Part shown: positions 23,993 to 35,700 of the stretch, piece after piece
Layout of the letters: every line of letters begins with the position of its first letter
Position numbering within the stretch: position 1 is the first letter of the stretch
Source: Hofstenia miamia
Taxonomy: Eukaryota > Xenacoelomorpha > Acoela > Hofsteniidae
Length of the DNA stretch: 64,000 nt
Direction of reading: 5' to 3'
Assembly: GCA_900660155.1 (NCBI GenBank)
Contig: CABFPE010000228.1
Coordinates: 417,150-481,149 of the forward strand
Translations under genes and position numbers: made by a program
Notes under the pieces: generated by a model
The model's input: the letters and a program-made list of their open reading frames with translations, nothing else
Databases searched by the model: none
What the model was told of the DNA's origin: nothing

Positions 23993-26390
23993 CTACATTC
24001 TAGTAATTGTGTAATTGCTATTATAGAATTTGTACCCTGTCCAAGATCTTCCCGATATGAATTTTTGCTTAAGAATAAATCTTTTCACACTATTTCGGAA
24101 TTCTTTCAGTTTTGTAATATGCTTAATTTCGTTATGTAGATTATTCCATTGCCTTGTGGCTACATTTAAAAATGAATTTTCTTTGACTTTACGTCTGAAC
24201 CTAGTGACAACATATTTCTTAGACCGTCTATTGAAAGTTTTCTTGAATTCAGGGAGATTTATCTTATCATAAGGCGGAATTTCGTTAGCAGCTTTGAAAA
24301 ATAATGTAGCAATATTGATTTGTATTAATTGTTGAGGAGAAGGACACGTTTCCAAAATATAATTTTTGGTGTTACTAGAATTTCTTTTGCAAACATTTAA
24401 AGCCCATTTATATTGCAGCTGAAGTTTATTTATCAATGATGTGCTCAAATTTGAAAATAGTACACTCCCGTAATTTAGGTGGCTCATAACAAATGCGTGG
24501 AATTGCTGAATTATTGCATGAGGAGGTAATAGGTCAGCAACCTGAGAAAATGTTCTTATGCCAGCAGCAATTTTTTTCTGTGTAGATTTAATGTGCTCGG
24601 AAAATGAAAGTTTTGAGTCAATTATTATTCCTAAATATTTGAAAGTATCACTTACAGAAATAATTGCGTTTTTTATAGTCAAATTTTTATTTGTATGCAA
24701 GTTATTGTTGAAAAAGGGGTTAATTATGCAAAATTGCGTTTTCTCGGCATCAATGTGTAATTTCTGCATAGAAAAATAATGGCTTAGTGACTGGAGGTTG
24801 GATTCCACTTTTTTTTATTGCAACATCTAATGACTTGTTGGCGGAAAATATACAGGTATCGTCTGCATATTGTATAAGATTGCAATTAGTATAAAAGTCC
24901 ATATCATTGACATAGATATTGAACAGAAGAGGTCCAAGAATGGTTCCTTGCGGAGCACCTTTTTCAATATACAGCCAGTCTGAAAGTACTGAGTTGATTT
25001 TAACTCGTTGTTTCCTATTACTTAAGAAACTCGCAATTAAACTAGTACTATCGAGGGAGAATCCCATACGTTTTAGTTTTTTTATTAGTATGTCATGGTC
25101 GATTGAATCAAATGCCTTAGAGAGATCTAAGCATGCAATAGCAAAATATTTTTGATCATCCAATGAATTTCGTCAGTTCTGTTGCCTGGATAAGTGCATC
25201 ATTCGTTGAAAAACTTCTTCTAAATCCAAATTGGGTTGCAGAAAGCAGATTATGTTTTTAAATATACTCGAACATCTGATGGAATATTAGTCTTTCAAAA
25301 ACTTTACTTATTGGGATCGTGATTGAAATAGGCCTATAATTTAGTGGGCATGTTTCATCATTTTTTGTAAAGCGGAGTAACATGTGCTTCTTTTAAGCAG
25401 TCTGGGAATGTTTTGGACTTAATTCATTCATTAAAAATGTAGTTAAGAGGAATATTAATTGAGTGTGCAATTTCCTTAAGCATCCATGTGGGAATATTTG
25501 ACGGCCCACTGGATTTGCCGGATTTTAATTTGTTTAAGGCTTTGAGCATTTCATAACTAGTCGTAAATCTAAAGNCATATCATTGACATAGATATTAAAC
25601 AGAAGAGGTCCAAGAATGGTTCCTTGCGGAGCACCTTTTTCAATATACAGCCAGTCTGAAAGTACTGAGTTGATTTTAACTCGTTGTTTCCTATTACTTA
25701 AGAAACTCGCAATTAAACTAGTACTATCGAGGGAGAATCCCATACGTTTTAGTTTTTTTATTAGTATGTCATGGTCGATTGAATCAAATGCCTTAGAGAG
25801 ATCTAAGCATGCAATAGCAAAATATTTTTGATCATCCAATGAATTTCGTCAGTTCTGTTGCCTGGATAAGTGCATCATTCGTTGAAAAACTTCTTCTAAA
25901 TCCAAATTGGGTTGCAGAAAGCAGATTATGTTTTTAAATATACTCGAACATCTGATGGAATATTAGTCTTTCAAAAACTTTACTTATTGGGATCGTGATT
26001 GAAATAGGCCTATAATTTAGTGGGCATGTTTCATCATTTTTTGTAAAGCGGAGTAACATGTGCTTCTTTTAAGCAGTCTGGGAATGTTTTGGACTTAATT
26101 CATTCATTAAAAATGTAGTTAAGAGGAATATTAATTGAGTGTGCAATTTCCTTAAGCATCCATGTGGGAATATTTGACGGCCCACTGGATTTGCCGGATT
26201 TTAATTTGTTTAAGGCTTTGAGCATTTCATAACTAGTCGTAAATCTAAAGGTAAAATCGTGTGCATAAAGCTTTTCATTTTCAATAAATTTTACATTATC
26301 CCCAGAATAGTTGCCCAAATTTACGAATGATTTGTTTAAAATATTAGAGATGTGATAAGATTGCTTTAATGACGTAAGCTTTTTCTGCTT
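23993..26390 (-). mobile_element. CR1/jockey-like LINE-B, RT half, with duplicated middle
   Basis: Minus strand, from the 5' side: KSSGPSNIPTWMLKEIA (26100-26318), NYRPISITIPISKVFERL and QFGFRRSFSTNDALIQ in shifted frames, FAIACLDLSKAFDSIDHDIL, APQGTILGPLLFNIYVNDM, NCNLIQYADDTCIFS (24750-25163), then FKYLGIIIDSKLSFSEHI and the tail GYKFYNSNYTITRM (23993-24808). The endonuclease is absent, so the copy is 5'-truncated near 26390. The 3' 271 codons are one open frame and closely match the other LINE-B tails. A 675-bp piece is repeated around a single N. Confidence 0.85.
24900..26250. repeat. 675-bp direct repeat around the single N at 25575
   Basis: 24900-25574 and 25576-26250 are near-identical (offset 676; one difference seen is GAAC versus AAAC near 24919). 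The unit lies within LINE-B, abuts the N on both sides, and continues into unique sequence only outside. This is the expected pattern when two overlapping contig ends are concatenated. Confidence 0.85.
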
Positions 26391-27670
26391 TTAAAAAGAA
26401 ATTTAAAAATTTACCGCCAAATTTATGCTTTTACAGCAAAAATATTTAATTTTTTTGTACATTTGCTGTACTAAAATGACAGAAATGCAAAACACTAATC
26501 TCTATGCATGATCTTTGTTAGAATTAATAAATTTTATAGGAGTTTCTCAGTAAAAGACAAAATTTTATAGTACTTTTGTGCATTTTGATTTAATTTCCTA
26601 GTATTTTACGTTTTCTCAATAGATGGCGGGTGGACCGTGCCGCCCGTTCCTGCCCGGTGAATTCCAATGGACGGGCGGGCTCCGGGTTTTGGAAGATAAC
26701 GGGCGCAGGGCGAGCAGCGTTACCTCTAAAAATGCAAAACACTAGTCGTCACGCAGTGGTCATCTTAGACTGTGGATATTTTCATTTCTTTTGGAGTCTT
26801 ACGATTTGTTCGCTAATAAAAGTAAGCAATTAAAATCAGCTAACTATGAGACTCAAGTTTCAATATTGTTCTACTTAAAAATTTGTGACAACCATAACAG
26901 ATTTCACATTGCGAATTTCATGTCAATGAAGTTGCAAACAAAAAGCCTTATTATTCCACAGCGCATGGTTGTCCACCAGGGCTGCACTCCTAAGTAAATA
27001 ACAAGGGGAACTCTAGTCTTCAGTTTTGTATTTTTATGATATGATTTTATCATAATTTATATTCTCAACAGTTAAAATCCACAGCTCGAATAATAATATA
27101 TATTTAACAAGGGGGGTGCGCCCATAATCTAATTTAACAAGGTTGGCTTAGCCCCTGAGCACCCCCTCGAGAACACCACTGTTTTCCACTACAGAAACTC
27201 GTTGTTTTTGCAATGGAAACATTGTATTTACATTACAGAATGCATGATTATTATTTGCACAGTTAAATCTAATGTATAATAAAAACTCGATTTGCATATA
27301 TACAATATGCAGTGGCAGTTTTTATTAAAGAAATACAAAGAAAATTCATTGGCTATAGCGAAATACATGAATTTGTTTATAAAATTTTAGAATAATTTAT
27401 TCAAAATTAGAGAACTAAGAAAAAATATTTATAATCAATTGGTATTAGTAATTTATGTTGTCTTTCAACATCGATTTGCACAAGCAATCAAAATTTTCAC
27501 TATCAATGATATTCAACAAATAAAAAGGACAACTCGATCTGATTTCTGTTCTTAAATATTAGTTAGAAAAATCATACTATCAATTGATAGCATTAAAAAT
27601 TGATACATCCAGGAATTGATGCTTCCTCAAGAACCAGAAATGGAAGTGGAGCAGATGTTTCTGAACTGCC
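26391..27670. other. Intergenic with one GC-rich patch
   Basis: AT-rich except 26625-26735, where GGGCGGGCTCCGGG and GGGCGCAGGGCGAGCAG stand out. The segment 27100-27190 has GGGGGGTGCGCCCATAATC-like words. No gene recognised. Confidence 0.35.
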
Positions 27671-27786
27671 TCCAGATTGTACTCTGCTTCACAATCGCAT
27701 GTTCATCTTTGTCGCATGCTGCACCATTTTCTTTATAGTGCTGCCCAATATTGTCCAACTATAAATACTCTTGAAAATGTTTTGTT

Positions 27787-28467
27787 TCACAAGGATTTTG
27801 TAACAATGTTCAAAACACTTATGCCACAAATGCAAAATTCATTGAATCCTTTGTTGCTTAGAAGATGAAGAATCATTTTCAAATGCAATGTACATTGAAA
27901 TAATACCCCTAAAAAGTAACAAAAAATGTCAAGCAAGCCATATGTACCAGACCGGATTTCAGAAATTATTAAACAGGCTGGATATAACCAGTCCCAATTC
28001 ATCCTTAACAGTAGCTTCGCCAAATTTTTCTTTCTACAGTTTTTCCTAGTGCAATTTTATAATATGCGGTACAATTTTTGGCAGTTTCTTTTTATACCCG
28101 ATCTAGCCAATGACCAATGCACTGCCGAATGATGAACAGAATTTCCAATCGTTTCTGTGCATTTTTTAGCTATGTCCCGTCAAGAGGAGATGGGATTTTT
28201 CAGGGTTAAGTTTTTCAATCTGTGCTCTTCATGTTGCGGAAAGTTCACAGGATGGCCACATCCACCTTGTATTTTGAGCGATACTCCACTTTCCAAAACT
28301 TTAGGGTTTCTGTAGAAGATAGTCTTTGGCATGTCTGATGCTCTGTGTGATAAACTATAATCATTGGTGACGATGTGATCCATAAATTCAACTTTCCCTC
28401 GTTTGTTCTGCACGACTAAATTTAACACGACCAAAACTGGAATTTTGTACGGGATATTTGTAAACAT
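27787..28467 (-). mobile_element. Tc1-like transposase N-terminal remnant
   Basis: Minus frame 28180-28467 ends GGCGHPVNFPQHEEHRLK then NLTLKNPISS. The next frame segment is RDIAKKCTETIGNSVHHSAV then HWSLARSGIKRNC. Tc1-like transposases have G-R-P-x-x-L, then x-x-D-x-x-L-x-x-L-x-x-K-N-P, then S-R-D-I-A and a second HTH ending in G-L-K. A stop separates the two parts. No catalytic DDE part or TIRs were found. Confidence 0.45.
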
Positions 28468-28785
28468 TTAAATTGAGTTACCATAGTCGGTCAGGTTTAA
28501 AATTCCCTACAAATCTGAATCTGATTACTTTGCAATCAGACCAACACAACAAATGATATTAATGAAAATCAAAGATCTCCAATAGTCCCATTTTTTGCTA
28601 CAAGGTATACATTTACAAAATTACGCGGCTTTTTTGGCAATTTCATGGAAATCATTGTAATATAAAGGTATCTGTGTATGCGCACGATCACGACCTTTTC
28701 ATTTCCGCAAAATAATATTTTAAGCGACGGAAGACACGACAATAAAAGACTCATTTAATGAAAAAAAATGGCATAGTATTTGATC

Positions 28786-28791
28786 TTTATT
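28786..28791 (-). promoter_or_regulatory. Candidate poly(A) signal of the VWA3-like gene
   Basis: Minus-strand AATAAA (plus strand TTTATT) 64 bp beyond the TAG at 28855. A (TA)n tract lies between stop and signal. AATAAA is common in AT-rich DNA, so this is supportive only. Confidence 0.4.
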
Positions 28792-28854
28792 TCAATTTCA
28801 TAATTTTATATATATATATATATATACATAATTTTCTACTTTGTATAGGGCTAT

Positions 28855-31483
28855 CTACATTTCATGGCGTCCACTTTGTTTGACACGAGGTTTTAACCAA
28901 TCACCTTGACCTAAGAAAACTTTGCTTAGAATGAATCTCTCACACTCTTTCACAAAAAATAAAGATGATCGTGTAGCTTGTGCCTCTTCATTTGTAGCCC
29001 AAATGGATTCCTCAACAATGGATGAAGTGCTATGCAAATGGGCGACTGAAGATGAGACCTGGGTACTGTTCAACAGCTTACCGTCAAAAGAGGAAAACAA
29101 TACATGGATCAGCCCGACTGAATAAAGACACCGCGTAGTCCGACCAAAGCTCACTAATCGCAAAGCCCTTATTCTGTTTGTTTTTACTGGTGATTGGAAA
29201 TGTGCCGTTGAAACCAGGAGAAACAATCACTTCTGAACGGTACGTTGAATTTGTGCACAATGTGGGAGAAAATGGCGGACCTTGCGATCCACTCCAACAA
29301 AATTTTAGGGGTGATAGCCAATTGATTTGACAGTTCTAAATATTAAAAATAACTACAAGAAACTTAGTGAATATATTAAGTAGAATGATCTTCATATAAA
29401 TTTATGTTCATAATATTGTAAAAAAACAAACAACTCGAGCAAAAAATTACAACCAAACACAAGATCAAAATTTTTCACGTGTGTTAAATATAAAAAAAAG
29501 TTTTAAAGAACCTGGAATTCGCTACCTAAGGATATTAAAAGCATTGAAAAATTGAGATCTTTTAAAAAAACACTTAAATATCTTCCTTAAGCAAAAATAT
29601 ATTTCTGGTACATCATGGTTAGGATTTAAATTTTACAACAATGACTATACGATAACTCGTCATTAAAATAGCAATACATAGGAAATTTATCCATAGCCTG
29701 TAAGATTTGTTAATTTTTGTAATGTATGTTGATTTGTAATTTGACATTAATGACGCTATTCAGATAAATTATCAGTTATTAAATTGTAAAAATTTATCTG
29801 AATAAAGAACCTCTTATCTTACAGTATGAATAATTTAACTTCAGCATGTCAAAATAAGATAGTCGAAGTAGACACTGTCACTTGAAATGGAGTATATCGT
29901 CAATATCGATTATAATATGACATTTAAAACGTCATTATAAATAATAAATACTTGGTAGATTTCATATAGCTGAGAAGAATATAAAAATAAAGAATAAAAA
30001 AACAATATTAAAATTCATTTCATATAAACAAATTGCAAAAGAAATTCAAAATTTACAAAAGTTATCTAAACTACAATGTGATGAAACGTTCATCAAGAGG
30101 CGAGATTACCTAAAATACAAAAAAATTACAAAAAAAAATGCCGTGATGAAAAAATGTAATGACACATTAGAAAAGAATTCCTTCAAACAAAGACATTTAA
30201 TTTTAAATTAATTTTACTTCAAAGATGAATACTAAAGACAAAATTAGAGCAGCAAAATTTAAGCTAAGCTAAACAAAGGTAGCTCATTTCAACTTCTAGA
30301 TAATTCCAGGAACTATAAGTAGAAACGATTTTTAGATCCTGCCTGTCACAAATTCACTGAAAAAAAGAGCTAATTGGGAAGTTTCTGAAAATTTAATTGA
30401 AATTTAGTACAATACATAGATATAAAAAATATTTACAAAAGGTCCCAAAAAGAGGAACTTCATAAGAGAAAGAATAGAAACTACACCTTTTTCCATTTAA
30501 ATTGGCACAACTAACATTCAATTTGTCACAACTAACATTTAAATTGGCACAACTAACATTCAATTTGTCACAACTAACATTTAAATTGTCACAACTAACT
30601 TTCAATTTGTCACAACTAACATTTAAATTGGCACAATTGTAAATCATAAATTTAATTACTAATCTTTATTGTTTTAGGGGTATTAAAACAAAGGATTTGT
30701 CTTTTCCACTTAATTGGAGGGTTTTTCAATTTGATCTTTGTGTCCAAAAATTAGAATGTTTTTTTCAATTAGGAATCGAACCCACTCCTCTGACAACTGC
30801 ATATATTCACATTGAAAACAAATTATATTTATTAAGTCATATTATGTAATATATACGAATATATATTTATAAAAAAGGCATCGATATATATAAATTAAAT
30901 GTTAGTTGTGACAATTTAAATGTTAGTTGTGCCAATTTAAATGGAAAAAGGTGTAGTTGGTGATTCATAGTTAAGGCAATTCATACTACTATTAAACTAG
31001 GCTATTTACCTTATTTATAAAAAATGAAACGAAAGTAATGAAATGATTCACAACAAAGGTATCCCTTAAGAATCATGTGGAATTAAAATTTTCCAACCTT
31101 TTTTATTGATCTGTGTTACATAGTAAGCATTAACTGTTTGAAAATACTACATTTTAGCAAAATATACGCAAATAAATCTTTATGGAATTAGTGATTGATA
31201 ATAGATCTTCAATATTAGTATCAATCCGATCTCACATACATTTGACGCCGGTATACTTGTAGTCACTTTTTAATTTTTGAATTTGAAACCCTTGTGTTTA
31301 CTAGTAAAGAATTCAATTGAAATGCTTACCAGATCGCGACCTTGTCAGATTTTCGTGTGGCTTAGCAGTTTGCGAATACATCTCGCAAAACGCCTGTGAT
31401 TGAATAAGGTATTGGACACAAAGAGATATTTCGGCACCCAGTCTGTGAATGTCATCGCTATGAAATTCTGGTAGCGAAACATT
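28855..31483 (-). CDS. VWA3-like gene, exons 24-25: C-terminal region and stop
   Basis: Exon 24 (31330-31483) codes DDIHRLGAEISLCVQYLIQ, a helix that in the family follows the last VWA domain, and ends phase 1 at GGTAAGC. Exon 25 (28855-29117) starts after TCTTTATTCAG, keeps phase and codes 86 residues to TAG, including ATNEEAQATRSSLFFVKECE and QGDWLKPRVKQSGRHEM. I do not recognise the terminal sequence. Support for exon 25 is phase, the open frame, the acceptor and an AATAAA 64 bp past the stop; an additional small exon in the 2.2-kb intron 24 cannot be excluded. Confidence 0.55.
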
Positions 31484-32752
31484 CTAAAATACAACGCAAA
31501 CTCTATAAAGTTTTATACTTTACATAAGAAATGAAAAAATCGGCCAAATTATTTTTCAATACATGCTGCAAAAAGATTTGCATCATTTTGTGGACACGAT
31601 GTGTGATTTATAATTTTTCATATTTTTACTAACTGTAGACTTTGTAATAAAAATTTGCTAAAATTTTCCTTAAACTTTGTTTAACTTTACATTATTTTTT
31701 TAAATAATTAATCTTAGTTTAAAAAATCAAAATATATTTAAAAATCACCAAATTTACATAATTGAAAAGTAACGTAAAATTATTAAAACATAATGATTTC
31801 TCGTAAAATATTGAAAAACTGGAAAAAAAACCTAATGATTATAAATTTAAAGATACACAAGAATAAGTGCATGCATCCATGTGTACATAAGCGGTGATAC
31901 ATCGAACATTGTCAACTGTCATTGAATACAATATTGCATTTCATTTACCTACAATACAATGATATATTTGTGCAACATATTTAAAATGATTTATCAATTT
32001 TTTTCGTAAAAGCATTAATTTTTAATTGTTTTCTATAAAAATCTTGACTTAATCAGGTTATTTGTAATAACAAGTTTTTCATATACAGGGTGTCCATAAA
32101 GTCTTTAGACAATTTTAAAAATTCATTAATATTAGTCAAGTTTTTATTCAAAGCATTAATATATTTCTATAGGAGCCACATTTGTAGCAGTGCGGATTGA
32201 CTTTGTTGGACTACGACGCTCGATGTTTTCTTCAGAAGTTCTTGGCCTTCCACTCCTCAGTTTATGTAGCACCGTTCCAGTTTCCATAAACTGTTTATGC
32301 CAATTGCGAATCGACTGACGTGCTGGAGCTTGTTTTGCATATTTAATTGTGTAATTTCTTTGTGTTTGAATATCTGATTTCGTTTCGATAAACCAAGAAA
32401 CACATTGTGCTTTTTCTTGTGCAGTAATTTTTTAATGAATTTACATAATTGTCTAAAGACTTTGTGGACATCCTGTACATTGCATATACATTTGGCAAAA
32501 CACTTACTGTGTAATTGACATCAGGTTGCTGAAGGACATCAACCAAGTGGCGAATGGAGTCGTCTGATTCTTGAAACGTATGAAATCTGCCGCGCGTTTC
32601 AGCAGCAAGTTGCCGAAGAAAAGTATTTGCGACACTACAGTAAGAACAACATTGTAAGGGACTGCATACAGTTATATATATATATATATATATATATATA
32701 TNNNNNNNNNNNNNNNNNNNNNNNNNNNNNNNNNNNNNNNNNNNNNNNNNNN

Positions 32753-32790
<38 letters not shown>

Positions 32791-35700
32791 TTTTAAAAAA
32801 GCTTTCAAAAATATTTTTGATGTATATTTTTTCGGAAATTGACGCATGAAATAACACATTTTTTGTACAATAATTTTAGAAAATCTAGCAGAACTTATAT
32901 TATCTGAAACGTTGTTTGTGTTATTGTTGATTGAATTGGCAATGTTGTGAAGTGAACGATTTGAATTTAGGACTGTAAACAAAGGAACCAACCAGTGGTA
33001 GAGCCTGGAAAAGCCCACCTTGGGAAATTAGTTTTATCGGATTAGGTTGCGTGTTACTCTTAGACATGAGTATGATAGTTTGCTTGCAAGAACACTAACA
33101 GATTTAAGCAACAATTTAACAAATCATACATTTAAAACTTATAATTATTTTTGTTGGCTTTTCATTGATCTTGTATTGTTTTTATTGATACTTTTATATT
33201 AAAAATGTTTGTCAATATTACACTAGCAAGCTTTCATTGATTAATCTGTTCATAAATCTGTGTAAGGTGGGTCGAGTAGGGTCACAGGTGATTGGATAAA
33301 CGGGTAGGTCGGGCTGTAGGCCAAAAATTTTGCGCGTTAAACTGCATTTCAAAAGTCGAGCTACTTTGAAATCCAAATCTTTTGAGCATTTCTCAGACAG
33401 TTATATGACTTTAATGTAACTAAAAATTGACAATCATTGGAAAACTAGAGAAAATTCCTGCTTAAATCGTAGCTCGCCGTTACCAATAGTGTATAATAAA
33501 AAAATCAGCCTACAATAATAAAGTGGTTCATGAATAATCATATTGAAGTGAAAAAATTAAACACGACTGCAACTGTTGTTTCCAGTTGATTTTTGGATTT
33601 TTAGCGACCAGATCTTTTGGAACGCTCTATATGATTATAATGCAAAATCGCATTATTACACTGCGTAAACAAGAGAAAATTATTTTCTCCTCCATTAATA
33701 TAAATTACTTTTTTTGGTAGGATCTAACATCTAAAACGTATATTTAAGGTCAACATTTCAAAAGAATTCTGAAGGCTCAGGAACTTGAACCAGATATTTC
33801 ATGTTTATCAATGTGTAGCGCCAAAATATTTCATTCATTCGTAAATAGCATGGTTTATTTGAGATGTTAGGTTCTGCTTGCAAATTGTTTTAGTCAGTGA
33901 ATTGAGGTGGTTTATTGAGCCAAAAATCTGGCGAATTCCACATTTTTCAGGTAATGATTGTTTTTTTTGCCTTTCAAGACCAAAATCTGGTAGGTTGCCT
34001 CATAAGCAAAAGTAATATCATGTGAATAAAGTTGTGGGCCTACCACTGCAGAAGTTTACCTCAACTTGAAATGAAAACTACGCCCAACTCTAAAAAACTG
34101 CTATCACTATACGTTCAGTTGCAAGTAGACACACGACTTCTTTTTATCATATTCTCATATCATTAACAAAAGATTGTATTATAATTTCACAATTTGAATT
34201 ATGATTGAAAATATCTTATGATTTTTGAGAAAATATATATCAGCCTTCACACAAAAACCTAAAATTAAAATTCAATTAATGATTCAAAAATAATTCCACT
34301 GGGCTAATTCATGTAAAAAATTCTTAATAATTCTCCTTATTAAATTTTTTGAAAACAGCTTTTTAGAAAAAAATAATAGAGAATGTCCTCTCCTAAAAAT
34401 CGGCCTTATGAGAAGGAATTAAGTTAAACATACCTGTCCTCGCAATTAAAGGAAATAGTGTGAACTCGAAATTTCTTTCCGCCTTCATTCGCTCGTTCAG
34501 ACGCAACGCGTGCGATTTCACGCAGCACTAAGGAACATGAAGTGTCTGGTTTCCCATCGGTGACTAGATAGACGGCATCTGCGTCGGTGTGGTTGTTAAG
34601 AGCAAATAATAACGCATCAAGTGTGCAAGTAGAACCACCCGCCTGCAGTCGAGACAACCAATGAACAGCAGCGTGGCAGCATTCGTCTGAGGGCTCCACC
34701 AGCCCAGGGCTTTGAGAAAATGCATTCAGGCCATTGGAATATGCAATTAGGTTAAAACTAAATTCAAATTAACATATTAACATAACTTTACTAAAAACTT
34801 TAATATTGCGATTTAAAGTTATTTCTCTACACTAATGCATAGTTTTATAAAATCAATATCAAATTCTGAAATCCTAAGGACCCCTTTGGTTTGGTCCACA
34901 TTACCAAACTATTTTTTCCAAGCCTCTTAGGAAATTTAGAAATCCTGTTATTTGGATACATCAATGGGTAGGAGTGCTTCCTTGCAAACTATTTTTTCCA
35001 AGCCTCTTAGGAAATTTAGAAATCCTGTTATTTGGATACATCAATGGGTAGGAGTGCTTCCTTGTTATGATGAAAATTAGTCATGCCTTTGAAGTACATG
35101 AAAATATCCACAACTTTTTTATGGAAAATATGACTTTTGAAAAAAACCTTGAATTTTTTCCCATACCTAATGCTCACGTAATAAGGTGGTCCAAGCCTAT
35201 GGCAACAGCAACTCGTCTGAACAAATTTGTTTCCTGTATTAGTTCACCTAAGTCTTGTCCAGGCGGACCGTCGTCACACCGTATATACATATATAGAATT
35301 AAGGGCTTAATTAAGAATGCATTTATCATACCGAACACTATTCCTTTGAAGTTGATCCCATATTAATCTTATTAGATGGCGTTTTAAATCAGCCATATGC
35401 GCTTCCATTGATCCAGAAATATCCAATAAGAACACGACACGTTTTTCTATAACTGTTCCAAACACTAAATGGCTACCTAAAAACAATTCTTAGGTACAAA
35501 AAATAGGGCTTTGGTGTATGAATGCACTAAGACAACAAAGAAAATCATTCATTATATAACAACCAAATTTCAAATTTTCTGATGGATATGAATTTTCAAA
35601 AAGTATAGAATACACTAATTAAAATTGTCGATCAAATTGCAAATAATTGACATTGATCATAATTAAAATTTAAAAGAATGTATAGCCCTCTAGCGATCAC

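Larger units (their letters stand above)
29118..31329. other. Intron 24 of the VWA3-like gene
   Basis: Holds a plus-strand LINE-B tail (about 29457-29820) and a foldback element (30481-30958). The rest is AT-rich with no exon-like frame that fits the phase. Confidence 0.45.

Noticed and set aside
30393-30647. 84-codon minus frame with NVSC heptapeptide repeats
   Set aside because: It is a by-product of a 21-bp tandem DNA repeat in a transposon arm.
30760-30800. Exact minus-strand B-box-like word GGTTCGATTCC, possible tRNA or SINE
   Set aside because: No A box at the right distance and no cloverleaf arms; it lies inside a foldback element.
32785-33018. 77-codon minus frame as an extra VWA3-like exon
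   Set aside because: Exon 22 joins exon 23 in phase and in the family order without it; composition is low-complexity Asn-rich.
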